The notes beneath the pieces were generated by a model that did no database searches, was not told where the DNA came from, and saw nothing but the letters and a program-made list of their open reading frames with translations. From Thermoanaerobaculia bacterium (lineage in GTDB: Bacteria; Acidobacteriota; Thermoanaerobaculia; Multivoradales; JAHEKO01), in the NCBI GenBank assembly GCA_945787525.1, contig CALZJC010000018.1, positions 1-44,635 of the forward strand: a stretch of 44,635 nucleotides of DNA, given 5' to 3'. The position numbers and the translations under genes were made by a program. Numbering within the stretch: the stretch's first letter is position 1; each line of letters starts with the position of its first letter. Below are positions 32,661-41,035 of the stretch, piece after piece.

Positions 32661-32878
32661 TCGTCCTCGTCCGTCGCCGGCGCCACCAGATCACCGCGGA
32701 CCTTGGCTGTTCCGCGCATTGCTCCCAACCAGTCATCGTCGGGATCGGGCGCCAGCGGCGCGAGTTGGGCCACCGGCACCCCTCGCTTTGTGACCACGAT
32801 GGCCTCGCCCGTCGCGCGAACCTCTTCGAGGAGCCGCAGGCAGGTCTGCTTGAATTGGCCGGCCGGGATGGTCTTCAT
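32639..32878 (-). CDS. Phd/YefM-family antitoxin
   Basis: 79 aa beginning MKTIPAGQFKQTCLRLLEEV, then ATGEAIVVTKRGVPVAQLAPL: the DNA-binding Phd/YefM fold with an acidic C-terminal tail (DEDEWEAL). An in-frame ATG at 32896 lies within the operator and is less likely. The promoter TTGTCC-17-TAATCT ends 8 nt before ATG 32878, with a 7-5-7 palindrome in its spacer, as expected for autorepression. Partner of the PIN toxin. Confidence 0.85.
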   Translation of the reverse strand: MKTIPAGQFKQTCLRLLEEVRATGEAIVVTKRGVPVAQLAPLAPDPDDDWLGAMRGTAKVRGDLVAPATDEDEWEALRR

Positions 32879-32886
32879 GGGTGGAA

Positions 32887-32915
32887 AGATTACCATGGAT
32901 ACAGTCCATGGACAA
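32887..32915 (-). promoter_or_regulatory. Antitoxin promoter TTGTCC-17-TAATCT
   Basis: On the minus strand TTGTCC and TAATCT are separated by exactly 17 nt, and TAATCT ends 8 nt before ATG 32878. The spacer is almost wholly the palindrome at 32893-32911, so a bound repressor would occlude RNA polymerase. Confidence 0.65.
32893..32911. promoter_or_regulatory. Palindromic operator CCATGGA-TACAG-TCCATGG
   Basis: Perfect 7-bp inverted repeats with a 5-bp centre. The operator is inside the antitoxin promoter spacer and immediately beside or overlapping the candidate -35 (TGGACA, 32909-32914) of the divergent malonyl-CoA decarboxylase gene. The likely ligand is the Phd-type antitoxin or its complex with the toxin. 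Confidence 0.7.
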
Positions 32916-32935
32916 GTTTGCCGCCGTCATAAAAT
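32909..32935 (+). promoter_or_regulatory. Candidate promoter of malonyl-CoA decarboxylase gene
   Basis: TGGACA (32909-32914), 15-nt spacer, TAAAAT (32930-32935), ending 7 nt before ATG 32943. The -35 overlaps the operator by 3 bp. The start is leaderless-type. Confidence 0.45.
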
Positions 32936-32942
32936 CGGCAGT

Positions 32943-34283
32943 ATGGCGTCGAAGTCCCTGGGCCAGCTCTGGCACTCGGTCGCCGACCGGGGGCGCGAGA
33001 TCCTCGCCCGGCGGCGTGACGAACGGGAGGTGCGCTCGGTCGGCAACCTGTGCCGGGACCTCATGTCCGAGCGGGGCGAGGCTTCGGGGGTGGCGCTGGC
33101 GCGGGAGGTGGTCGAGCACTTCGCGGCCATGGACAAGGGGCAGAGGCTGGCCTTCTTCGAGTTCCTCCACGCCGAGTTTGCGCCCGACACCGAGGAGATC
33201 ACCCGCGCCGCCGGCGCCTATCTCGGCCGCCCTGACGCGGACACGCTGCGCGACCTCGGCCGCGCCGTCGAGCCGCCGCGGCAGGAGCTGATCCGGCGCG
33301 TCAACCTGGCGCCAAACGGCACCGCGGCGATCGTCGCCATGCGCGCCAGCCTGCTGCCCCTCCTGCGGCGCCATCCGAGGCTGGCGCAGGTCGATGCCGA
33401 TATCCGCCATGTGCTGCGCTCCTGGTTCAACCGCGGCTTTTTGGTGTTGCGGCGGATCGACTGGAACACGCCGGCGGCGCTGCTGGAGAAGCTGATCGAG
33501 CACGAGGCGGTGCACGAGATCAGCGGCTGGCCGGATATGCGGCGGCGGCTCGCCGAGGACCGCCGCTGCTTCGCTTTCTTCCACCCGGCGCTGCCCGACG
33601 AGCCGTTGATCTTTGTCGAGGTCGCCCTGCTCGACGGCCTGGCGGACTCGATCGAGTCCCTGCTGACGCTGGAGCAGGGACCGCGGGACGTCGGGCGGGC
33701 CAACACCGCCATCTTCTACTCGATCAACAACTGCCAGGATGGATTGCGGGGCATCTCGTTCGGCAGCTTCCTGATCAAGCAGGTGGTCTTCGACCTGGTG
33801 CACGAGCAGCCGCGGCTCAAGCATTTCGCGACCCTGTCGCCGATGCCGGGCCTGCGCGGCTGGCTCGAGCGAGTCGCGGCCGAGAACAGGGAGGGCCTGG
33901 AGCCGGAGGAGATGCGAGCGATCCGGGCGGTCGCCAAGCCCGGCTGGCACAAGAGACCGAAGGCGGCCGAGTCGCTCAGGGAGCCGCTGCTCCGCCTCGG
34001 GGCCCGCTATCTGTTGGAGGCGAAGGACGGGCGTGAGCCGTTCGACCGTGTGGCTCGCTTTCATCTCGGCAACGGGGCACGGGTCGAGCGGCTCAACTGG
34101 CTGGCCGATCCGTCGGAGCGGGGCCTCCGGCAGTCGGCGGGCATGATGGTGAACTACGCCTACCTACCCAACCAGATCGAGAAGAACCACGAGGCCTACG
34201 TCAAGCGCGACAAGGTAGCCGCGGCCGCCGCGGTGCGGGCGCTGGCGCGCCGGAAGCAGCGGCGGGCGCCGAAGGGCGACTGA
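32943..34283 (+). CDS. Malonyl-CoA decarboxylase
   Basis: 446 aa, full length. An N-terminal helical domain (to about residue 150) precedes the acetyltransferase-like catalytic domain. Landmarks are CFAFFHPALPDEPLIFVEVAL, AIFYSINNCQDGLRGISFG, FATLSPMPGLRGWL with S299, and ARFHLGNGARVERLNWLAD with H374, then MVNYAYLPNQIEKNHEAY. The Ser and His positions correspond to the proposed catalytic pair of the family. The enzyme converts malonyl-CoA to acetyl-CoA and CO2 in the cytoplasm. ATG 32943 is 7 nt after TAAAAT and lacks a ribosome-binding site. It shares an upstream operator with a toxin-antitoxin pair. Confidence 0.93.
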   Translation: MASKSLGQLWHSVADRGREILARRRDEREVRSVGNLCRDLMSERGEASGVALAREVVEHFAAMDKGQRLAFFEFLHAEFAPDTEEITRAAGAYLGRPDADTLRDLGRAVEPPRQELIRRVNLAPNGTAAIVAMRASLLPLLRRHPRLAQVDADIRHVLRSWFNRGFLVLRRIDWNTPAALLEKLIEHEAVHEISGWPDMRRRLAEDRRCFAFFHPALPDEPLIFVEVALLDGLADSIESLLTLEQGPRDVGRANTAIFYSINNCQDGLRGISFGSFLIKQVVFDLVHEQPRLKHFATLSPMPGLRGWLERVAAENREGLEPEEMRAIRAVAKPGWHKRPKAAESLREPLLRLGARYLLEAKDGREPFDRVARFHLGNGARVERLNWLADPSERGLRQSAGMMVNYAYLPNQIEKNHEAYVKRDKVAAAAAVRALARRKQRRAPKGD

Positions 34284-34307
34284 CTCTGGGATACCCTCGG
34301 ATTGCCG

Positions 34308-35795
34308 ATGTCCGGACCCTCCTCGGGTTGGCGGTCGCTCGCCGTTATCCTCACCTGCCAGCTGTGCCTGGCGTGCCCAGCTGACGACCGGCGGGCCTTC
34401 TCGCCCCTGCCCTATCTGGCCGACCTCGCCCAACTCGAGTCGTTCACCGCCGGCACCTACGCCAACTTCGAGTGGGCGCTGAGCGAGGGCGGGCTGGATC
34501 CGGTGGCGGTGCACGGTGAGGCGCGCCGGGCGATCCTCGCGGCGACAAGGGATGAAGAGGCCGCCAGGGCCCTGCACGGGTTTGTCGACGCATTCGGGGA
34601 TGGACACTTCCTCCTGCGGCCCGAAGGAGTCGGCCAGGGAGGGCCCGACGGCGGCGGGCCGGCGGGACCCGGCCCCGAGACCCCGGCGGCCGAAGCCTGC
34701 TCCCGGCTCGGCTACGAAGAGCACGACCACTCCTTCCGGCTGGACTTCGGCGACGGCCTTCGACCCGTCACCCCGTCCGAGGACCCGGTCCCTGCCGGCT
34801 GGCTCGGGACCGGCGGTGCGAGGGTCGGTATCATCCGGATCGACGAGTTCGGCGCCAACCGGTTCGGCGAGTACTGCCCGCAGACCTGGGAGGCCTATAG
34901 GCGGCAGCTGGACGGGGCTTGTGACGACTGGCCGTGCGAGTACGGCTTCCGGCTCGCGATCGTCGACCGCCTGCTCGACGAGATCGCCGGCAGGATCACC
35001 GCCCTCGAGGAGCATGGGATCACTGCCCTGGTGGTCGACATCACCGGCAACGGTGGCGGCTCCGACTGGATCCACCCGACCGCCGGCATGCTCACCGAGA
35101 CGCCGCTGGCGGGCAACGGCCGCTCCGTGGTGCGTCATCCCCACTGGCGTGGGATCTTCGGCGAGATGGCCGCCGACGTCGATCGGGATCTGGCGCGCAA
35201 CGATCTCTCCCTCGAGCAGCGGCGTTTGCTCGAGGAGGTGCGAGCACGGCTCGAGGCAGGCATGGTCGAGGCTGCCGAGGCGTGCGATCTCTCGTCGGTG
35301 TGGGAGGAGGGGCCCGGCGAGCTGCCCTGCACCCTCCTGGTTCGGGACAAACTGTTCACGACGGGTCTGCTGGCCGCCCCACCGCCGATCGATACCGAGG
35401 GCCTGAGCGCGCGTTCGAGCCTCTACAAGGCGCTGGACTACGGTCAGCGAGCCATCGCCTGGCGCGGCCCTCTGGCGGTGCTGACGGATCATGACACCGC
35501 CTCCGCCTCGGAGTTGTTCGCCGCCCTGCTGCGCGACAACGACGCCGCGACGTTGATCGGCGAACGCACCCACGGCACCGGCTGTGGCTACAGCAACGGC
35601 GGCATCCAGACCGTGCTCGAGCATTCACGGCTCGAGGTCTGGCTGCCCGACTGCGTACGCCACCGGCGGGGCGGCGGAAGCGAGCGGGCCGGGATCACGG
35701 CGGACCTGCCGATTGAGTGGATACGCGGCCAGACCGCACGAGAGAAGGGCGCCCGCTTTCTGGCGCAGATCGAGCGCTGGGTCGGGGCGCTCTAG
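34308..35795 (+). CDS. S41-like peptidase, exported
   Basis: 495 aa with a short leader ending in a possible lipobox (VILTCQLCLAC). The C-terminal half carries the S41 (tail-specific protease) core: ALVVDITGNGGGSDW, then LTDHDTASASELFAALLRDNDAATLIGERTHGTG, in which the Ser of TASASE is the expected nucleophile. No PDZ domain is visible, and the region between the two motifs has an insertion with several Cys. It probably acts in the periplasm; the substrate is unknown. The gene lies 24 nt after the decarboxylase gene. Confidence 0.8.
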   Translation: MSGPSSGWRSLAVILTCQLCLACPADDRRAFSPLPYLADLAQLESFTAGTYANFEWALSEGGLDPVAVHGEARRAILAATRDEEAARALHGFVDAFGDGHFLLRPEGVGQGGPDGGGPAGPGPETPAAEACSRLGYEEHDHSFRLDFGDGLRPVTPSEDPVPAGWLGTGGARVGIIRIDEFGANRFGEYCPQTWEAYRRQLDGACDDWPCEYGFRLAIVDRLLDEIAGRITALEEHGITALVVDITGNGGGSDWIHPTAGMLTETPLAGNGRSVVRHPHWRGIFGEMAADVDRDLARNDLSLEQRRLLEEVRARLEAGMVEAAEACDLSSVWEEGPGELPCTLLVRDKLFTTGLLAAPPPIDTEGLSARSSLYKALDYGQRAIAWRGPLAVLTDHDTASASELFAALLRDNDAATLIGERTHGTGCGYSNGGIQTVLEHSRLEVWLPDCVRHRRGGGSERAGITADLPIEWIRGQTAREKGARFLAQIERWVGAL

Positions 35796-35978
35796 CCCGC
35801 CCTTCTCACCGATCCTCTACTGCAATGCCGAATCTGCCCGCATCTGCCGCGTTCTGCTCGGTCGGCCATCCTCTCGGCGAACTTACGAGTAACGCCTGCG
35901 GTGACCTCGGTCGCAAGCCCTGCATCTGCAGACAGCGACGGAATCTCGCTAAGAGGCCGGTGAGAAAGGCGGGCTAGG

Positions 35979-37307
35979 ATGCGTATCGATCGCATCGATC
36001 TCTGGCATGTGGCGGTACCTCTGCCGGCGCCGTTTCATCCGGCCTGGATCCCGGGCTTCACCCAGTCGGACAACCGGTTCGATCTCATCCGGCTGACGAC
36101 GCGGTCGGGTCTCGAGGGCTGGTCGGCCGCGCCGCGCATGGGACGCGAACGAGCCGGGCTCGGGGCGCTGCTCGGCCCCTACTTCCTGGGCGAGCGGGCC
36201 GACGACATCGCCAACGTGCGCCAGCGGATTCGCGAGATGGGCTATCTCGGCTGGCGCTGCGGCTGGATCGAGGCCGCCTGCTGGGACCTGGTGGGCAAGG
36301 CCCGCGGCAAGCCGGTCTACGAGCTGCTGGGCGGCAGCGGCGGCCGGGTGGAGACCTACGCGTCGAGCGGCGAGGTCCGGTCGGGCGTCGGCCGGGCGGC
36401 GGAGATCGAGGCGCGTTTGGCGGAGGGTTTCAAGGCGGTCAAGCTGCGGGTCCACGATGACACCCTGGCCGAGGACTGCGCCCAGGTCCGAGAGGCTCGC
36501 GCCGCCGTGGGTGACGCGCCCGTCCTGGGGGTCGACGCCAATCAAGGCTGGCGCGTCGCCGCCATTGCGGATGCCCCTACCTGGGACTACGAGCGCGCGC
36601 TGGCCTTCTGCCGTGAGGCCGAAGAGCGGGGCTTCACCTGGGTGGAGGAGCCCCTGCCGATGGACGACTACGCCGGGCTGGCGAGGTTGCGGGCGGCCAC
36701 CCAAGTGGCCGTCGCGGGCGGCGAGCTCAACAGCCAAGGGCTACCGGAGTTCCGGACGATGCTGGAGCGAGGATGTCTCGACTGGTATCAACCCGATGCG
36801 GTTTTCGCCGGCGGTATCGCCGAGAGCTGGGCAATCGCCCGACATGTCGCCGCCGCCGGCGCGGTCTACTCTCCCCACACCTGGACCAACGGCATCGGCT
36901 TCGCCATCAACCTGCAGCTGTTCGCCGCCTCGCCGGGCCGCGGCACCTCACGGCTCGAGTACCCTTACGATCCGCCCGGTTGGGTGCCGGAGGGCCGCGA
37001 CGGCCTGCTCGTCGAGCCCTGGCTGCATCGCGACGGCGAGATCATCCTGCCGGAGCGCCCGGGGCTCGGCTTCGAGATCGACCGCCGGGCCCTGCGTCGG
37101 CAAGGCAAGCGGTTCTACACCGCCACCGGGCGGCGGGTGGCCGTCGGTGCCGTGCTGGACCGTGGGCTGTCGGAGGCCAGACGGTTGGGCCGGGTGCGCG
37201 GGCAGCGACTGGCCTCGCGGGACCGCTGGCTGGACGAGATTGGGGGCGATCCGGCCGTGGACCCTCTTCGTGCCCTCGGCCCTCCTTCGCCCCGGGAACC
37301 CACCTGA
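35979..37307 (+). CDS. Enolase-superfamily enzyme (mandelate racemase/dehydratase type)
   Basis: 442 aa. The capping domain is residues 1-120 and the barrel follows. Metal ligands are D186 (GVDANQGW), E223/E224 (WVEEPLP) and E249 (AGGELN). H300 (YSPHTW) with D273 (WYQPD) form the MR-type His-Asp dyad. The usual KxK of strand two is K155-x-R157. The superfamily abstracts a proton next to a carboxylate; an acid-sugar dehydratase or racemase is likely, substrate unknown. A C-terminal extension of about 70 basic residues beyond the usual end is atypical. Confidence 0.85.
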   Translation: MRIDRIDLWHVAVPLPAPFHPAWIPGFTQSDNRFDLIRLTTRSGLEGWSAAPRMGRERAGLGALLGPYFLGERADDIANVRQRIREMGYLGWRCGWIEAACWDLVGKARGKPVYELLGGSGGRVETYASSGEVRSGVGRAAEIEARLAEGFKAVKLRVHDDTLAEDCAQVREARAAVGDAPVLGVDANQGWRVAAIADAPTWDYERALAFCREAEERGFTWVEEPLPMDDYAGLARLRAATQVAVAGGELNSQGLPEFRTMLERGCLDWYQPDAVFAGGIAESWAIARHVAAAGAVYSPHTWTNGIGFAINLQLFAASPGRGTSRLEYPYDPPGWVPEGRDGLLVEPWLHRDGEIILPERPGLGFEIDRRALRRQGKRFYTATGRRVAVGAVLDRGLSEARRLGRVRGQRLASRDRWLDEIGGDPAVDPLRALGPPSPREPT

Positions 37308-37338
37308 GGCGATCGGATCGGCCGCGGATCGCCGGATG

Positions 37339-37520
37339 CTAGTGTTGTGTCTCCGACTTGGCTTGCCGTATGGGCGAGCCATCGGCGTTGCTGGCAAGGC
37401 GCGCCGACGCAGGCATAGCCGAGCCTATGTCGAGGAAGCGCAACGTAGCCAGCGACGTACGTAGCCAGCGACGTCGAGGGTCGTCCAGACGGTAAGGCGA
37501 AGTTGGAGACACAACACTAG
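37339..37520. mobile_element. IS630-type MITE, 182 bp with long imperfect inverted repeats
   Basis: The ends CTAGTGTTGTGTCTCC and its complement are perfect for 16 bp, and similarity continues to about 40 bp. The element body is flanked by TA on each side within C-TA-...-TA-G. CTAG with TA duplication is the known target of IS630. No reading frame for a transposase. The interior has a direct repeat CGTAGCCAGCGACGT (twice) and a central hairpin GGCATAG...CTATGTC, so the whole could fold on itself. It lies between the enolase-type gene and the PH-domain genes. Confidence 0.8.
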
Positions 37521-37551
37521 AGTCCAGAAAGCGTCGGAGGCGAGCGCAGCG

Positions 37552-38112
37552 ATGGGCGGCGAGAAGCTGTCAGACCAGGAGATCCTCGGGCTCGAGAGGC
37601 CCGAGAGCGGTCTCATGACCTACTACGTGATGCTGGCGTTCATCGCCGGGCCGTTCTTCTTCATTCCGCTGATCCCGCTCTACTTCCGCTATCACACGCT
37701 GCGCTACCGCTTCGACGAAGAGGGCATCTCGATGCGCTGGGGGGTTCTTTTCCGGCGCGAGATCCACCTGACCTACTCGCGTATCCAGGACATCCACCTG
37801 GTCTCCAACGCCGTCGAGCGCTGGCTGGGCCTGGCGCGGATCAAGATCCAGACCGCCAGCGGCAGCGCCAAGGCGGAGATGACCATCGAAGGCATCGGCG
37901 CGTATGCCCAGCTGCGCGACTTCCTCTACACCCGGATGCGGGGCGCGCGTGGTGAAGGTGGCGCCGCGGCGGTTCGGGAGGAGGCAGGAGCGACCGGCGA
38001 TGACACGGCGGCGGAACTGGCCGCGACCTTGCGCACGGTGGCCGAGGAGCTCAGAGGATTGCGCCGCGATCTGGCTGGACGACCGACCTCGCAGAAGGGG
38101 CCCGATGCTTGA
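37552..38112 (+). CDS. Bacterial PH-domain membrane protein (YdbS-like), first of pair
   Basis: 186 aa. A hydrophobic hairpin (MTYYVMLAFIAGPFFFIPLIPLYF as two short spans) precedes a bPH domain: HTLRYRFDEEGISMRWGVLFRREIHLTYSRIQDIHL, then VERWLGLARIKIQTASG. The Gly-x-hydrophobic pattern and 'RIQDI' are typical of DUF304-type bPH2 domains. The C-terminal 50 residues are Ala/Glu-rich. The function of such pairs is unknown (membrane stress is suggested for some). It overlaps the next PH gene by 8 nt. Confidence 0.85.
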   Translation: MGGEKLSDQEILGLERPESGLMTYYVMLAFIAGPFFFIPLIPLYFRYHTLRYRFDEEGISMRWGVLFRREIHLTYSRIQDIHLVSNAVERWLGLARIKIQTASGSAKAEMTIEGIGAYAQLRDFLYTRMRGARGEGGAAAVREEAGATGDDTAAELAATLRTVAEELRGLRRDLAGRPTSQKGPDA

Positions 38113-38866
38113 GCCGCTACAGGAGCGGATCCGCCGGCTGCTGAAGGTCCCACCCGAGCCGGATCCGCCGCTTGGCGAACCGTCCTCCGTACGGGTCTTT
38201 CGCGCCGCGCCGGGCTTTCTGCGCCACCGACTGCTGGGCTGGGGCTGGAAACAGTTGAGTGCCCTGATCGGCCTGATCATCGGCATCGAATTCGCCCAGT
38301 CCGGTAAGAGCTTCCTGGAAGACGGCCCCGGGATCCTGCGCTGGCTGCCGTGGAGCTGGATCGATCTGATCGAGTATCTGGCGATCGCCGCGTTCGTGGC
38401 CCAAGTCTTCTATTCGCTGGTGCTGGTGATGCTCGACTATCGCTACCGCTGGTACGTGATCACCGACCGCAGCCTGCGCATCCGCGAGGGTCTGTGGAAG
38501 GTCCAGGAGCGCACCATGACCTTCTCCAACGTGCAGAACGTCACCATCCAGCAGGGGCCGCTGCAGAGGCTGTTCGGGATCGCCGACCTGCGGGTGCAGA
38601 CGGCGGGCGGTGGCGGCAAGATGGGCGATGGCGACGAGCAGGGCTCGGCCGACCATCTGCACGTCGGCTACTTCCGCGGCGTCGGCAACGCCGCCGAGAT
38701 CCGCGACGTCGTGCTGGCCAGCCTGCGTCGGCTGCGCAGCTCCGGCCTGGGAGACCCCGAGGAGCCGGTCGCTCCGGAGCGCGCTGGCGGCCAGGCTGCG
38801 GCCGTTCAGCAGGCGGCCCGCGAGCTGCTGCGCGAAACGCGTTCTCTGGTCGCGGCGCTGCGCTAG
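38105..38866 (+). CDS. Bacterial PH-domain membrane protein, second of pair
   Basis: 253 aa from ATG 38105, overlapping the previous stop. Two membrane spans (WGWKQLSALIGLIIGIEFA and IEYLAIAAFVAQVFYSLVLVML) lead into a bPH domain: RYRWYVITDRSLRIREGLWKVQERTMTFSNVQNVTIQQGPLQRLFGIADLRVQTAGG. The C-terminal tail is helical. With its neighbour it probably forms a heteromeric membrane complex. Confidence 0.85.
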   Translation: MLEPLQERIRRLLKVPPEPDPPLGEPSSVRVFRAAPGFLRHRLLGWGWKQLSALIGLIIGIEFAQSGKSFLEDGPGILRWLPWSWIDLIEYLAIAAFVAQVFYSLVLVMLDYRYRWYVITDRSLRIREGLWKVQERTMTFSNVQNVTIQQGPLQRLFGIADLRVQTAGGGGKMGDGDEQGSADHLHVGYFRGVGNAAEIRDVVLASLRRLRSSGLGDPEEPVAPERAGGQAAAVQQAARELLRETRSLVAALR

Positions 38867-38930
38867 CGGTTGGCGGTCTCCAGTCGGCGTCGCGCCACTC
38901 TTTCGTGTAGCCTCGGATGCCGGTCCAGCC

Positions 38931-39740
38931 ATGTGTCTTCTCGTCGCTCTTCATCGGGTTCACCCGGACTCGCCGCTGGTGATGGCGGCGAACCGTGACG
39001 AGCTCCTGGCCCGCGGGGCAACGGCGATGACGGTGCTCGGCGACGGTCCGCCGAGGGTCCTGGGCGGTCGCGACCACGCCGCCGGCGGCACATGGCTGGC
39101 GGTCAACGAACGGTCGGTGGTCGGCGGTCTGACCAACCGGCCCTCCGGGCGGCGGGACCCGGCGCGGCGCTCGCGCGGCGAGTGGCCGCTGTTTCTCGCC
39201 GGGTTCGACACGGCGCGGGAGGCCGCCGACGCCTTCGTCTCCGCCTTCACGCCGGCGGACTTCAACCCGGGCTGGGTGCTGGTGGGAGACGGCCGCGAGC
39301 TGCTCTACATCGACATGACCGTACGGTCGGCCCGGCCGGTCGGGCTCGAGCCGGGGATCCACATCCTGGAGAACCGACCGCTCGACGGCCCCTCCTCCAA
39401 GGTCGATCTGGTGCGCCGGCAGCTGCGCGGCATCGAGTCGGTGCGCGGGTCGGCGCTGACCGATCGGCTGAGGTCGTTGCTGGCCAGCCATGCCGTGCCG
39501 GACGAGGCCGATCGGCGGCACGGGCCCGGCGGGTCGCCGCCGCGGCCCGCGGCGGCCAACGCCGCCTGTGTTCACCTGGGCGCCTACGGCACCCGTTCGT
39601 CGACCATTGTCCGGGTAGAGCCCGGCGTGCCGCCGCGGGTCTGGTCGTCTGACGGCCCACCCTGCACCGCGCCGTTGATCGAGGTCACGGAGCTGTGGGC
39701 GGCGCCGCCCGCAGTCGAGGAGGCCGGGGCCGGTGGCTGA
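38931..39740 (+). CDS. NRDE/TANGO2-family protein
   Basis: 269 aa starting MCLLVALHRVHPDSPLVMAANRDELL, with the defining NRDE motif at residues 21-24 and the second-position Cys typical of the family. GGTWLAVNERSVVGGLTNR and the late GTRSSTIV also match. The family has an Ntn-hydrolase-like layout; a role in lipid or haem handling is proposed for eukaryotic members, while the bacterial role is open. Its end overlaps the coaC GTG by 8 nt. Confidence 0.88.
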   Translation: MCLLVALHRVHPDSPLVMAANRDELLARGATAMTVLGDGPPRVLGGRDHAAGGTWLAVNERSVVGGLTNRPSGRRDPARRSRGEWPLFLAGFDTAREAADAFVSAFTPADFNPGWVLVGDGRELLYIDMTVRSARPVGLEPGIHILENRPLDGPSSKVDLVRRQLRGIESVRGSALTDRLRSLLASHAVPDEADRRHGPGGSPPRPAAANAACVHLGAYGTRSSTIVRVEPGVPPRVWSSDGPPCTAPLIEVTELWAAPPAVEEAGAGG

Positions 39741-40332
39741 TCCGGGTCGGGTACTGGCCGGCAAGAACGTCCTGCTGGGCGTCACCGGCGGCATCGCTGC
39801 CTACAAGACGCCCGAGCTGGTGCGGCAGCTGGTCCAGCTGGGAGCCGACGTTCGAGTGGTGATGACCGTTGCGGCGCGCGAGTTCGTCGCCCCGCTGGCG
39901 CTGCAGGTGGTGTCCGGCCATCCGGTTCTCACCGATCTGTTCGACCGCAGCGCCGGGGCCGAGGTGAGGCACATCGCGCTGGCCCGCTCGGCGGACCTGG
40001 CGGTGTTGGCGCCGGCGACCGCCAACCTGCTGGGCAAGCTGGCGCACGGCATCGCCGACGATCCTGTCGGCACGGTGTTTCTCGCCGTGACGGCCCCGAC
40101 GCTCATCGCGCCGGCGATGAACGACGCCATGTGGGCACACCCGGCGGTGGCCGAGTCGGTGGGCAGGCTGGTTTCCTGGAACTACCGTCTGGTGGGCCCG
40201 GAAGAGGGTTTCCTGGCCGAGGGCTACGCTGGCGTCGGCCGTATGTCCGAGCCCGAGACGATCGTCGCAGCGCTCGTCGAGATGGCCGAGGGCCCGACCG
40301 ATGGTATCCGGCGGTCCGTGGCAGGCCGATGA
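39733..40332 (+). CDS. coaC: Phosphopantothenoylcysteine decarboxylase (CoaC domain, stand-alone)
   Basis: 199 aa flavoprotein of the HFCD family: VLLGVTGGIAAYKTPELV at the N-terminus, VMTVAAREFVAP, the conserved HIALARSADLAVLAPATANLLGKLAHGIADD, and APAMNDAMWAHPA, which carries the conserved PAMNxxMW motif. GTG 39733 was chosen because the preceding frame overlaps the TANGO2 gene and no ATG fits. It decarboxylates phosphopantothenoylcysteine to phosphopantetheine in CoA synthesis. Unlike most bacteria it is not fused to CoaB, which starts 4 nt before this stop. Confidence 0.9.
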   Translation: MADPGRVLAGKNVLLGVTGGIAAYKTPELVRQLVQLGADVRVVMTVAAREFVAPLALQVVSGHPVLTDLFDRSAGAEVRHIALARSADLAVLAPATANLLGKLAHGIADDPVGTVFLAVTAPTLIAPAMNDAMWAHPAVAESVGRLVSWNYRLVGPEEGFLAEGYAGVGRMSEPETIVAALVEMAEGPTDGIRRSVAGR

Positions 40333-40985
40333 GCCGCGGTGGGCCGCTGCGCGGCCGGCGAGTCCTCATCACCGCCGGACCGACACGCGAGCATCTCGAC
40401 CCGGTTCGTTTCCTCTCCAACCCCTCCTCGGGACGCATGGGCTATGCCCTCGCCGAGGAGGCGGCAGCGCGCGGCGCCCGGGTGATGCTGGTCTCGGGCC
40501 CGACGGCGTTGGAGGATCCGGCCGGCGTCGAGATCGAGCGGGTCACCAGCGCGGCGGAGATGCTGGCGGCGTGCCGGCGGCGTTTCACCGCCTGCGACGT
40601 GCTGGTGGCTGTCGCCGCGGTGGCCGATTTCCGTCCCGTGCGGCGGTACGGTGAGAAGCAACGGAAGGAGTCGATCGGGCTGACCCTCGAGCTCGAGCCC
40701 ACGACGGACATCGTCGCCACGCTGGCGGCGGAGAAGGGGGACCGCTTTGTCGTCGGGTTTGCTGCCGAGACCACCGATCTGCTCGATTCGGCGGCGGCCA
40801 AGATGGAGCGCAAGCGACTCGACCTGATCGTCGCCAACGATGTCAGCGACCCGGCAGTCGGGTTCGCTTCGGCGGACAACCGAGTGGTCATCCTGGGGCC
40901 CGACGGGTTCCGTGTCGAGCTGGGGCCGGCACCGAAGCGCTCGATCGCCGGCGGTATCTGGGACGCCATCGCCTCGCGGCTCTAG
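40329..40985 (+). CDS. coaB: Phosphopantothenate-cysteine ligase (CoaB domain, stand-alone)
   Basis: 218 aa: RRVLITAGPTREHLDPVRFLSNPSSGRMGYALAEEAAARGA is the family signature, followed by VAAVADFRP, TTDIVATLAAEKGDRFVVGFAAET and LIVANDVSD. It couples phosphopantothenate with cysteine using a nucleotide triphosphate. ATG overlaps the coaC stop (ATGA), giving tight coupling. Together with coaC it replaces the usual bifunctional CoaBC. Confidence 0.9.
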   Translation: MSRGGPLRGRRVLITAGPTREHLDPVRFLSNPSSGRMGYALAEEAAARGARVMLVSGPTALEDPAGVEIERVTSAAEMLAACRRRFTACDVLVAVAAVADFRPVRRYGEKQRKESIGLTLELEPTTDIVATLAAEKGDRFVVGFAAETTDLLDSAAAKMERKRLDLIVANDVSDPAVGFASADNRVVILGPDGFRVELGPAPKRSIAGGIWDAIASRL

Positions 40986-40998
40986 CCTGCTGTGGACT

Positions 40999-41011
40999 GC
41001 CCCGAAGGGGC
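40999..41011 (+). terminator. Candidate terminator hairpin after coaB
   Basis: GCCCC-GAA-GGGGC hairpin 14 nt after the coaB stop and not followed by a T run. It separates coaB from yceH, whose candidate -10 (TAGAGT, 41020-41025) comes next. Confidence 0.3.
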
Positions 41012-41035
41012 TATGCGGATAGAGTCCCGATCACC

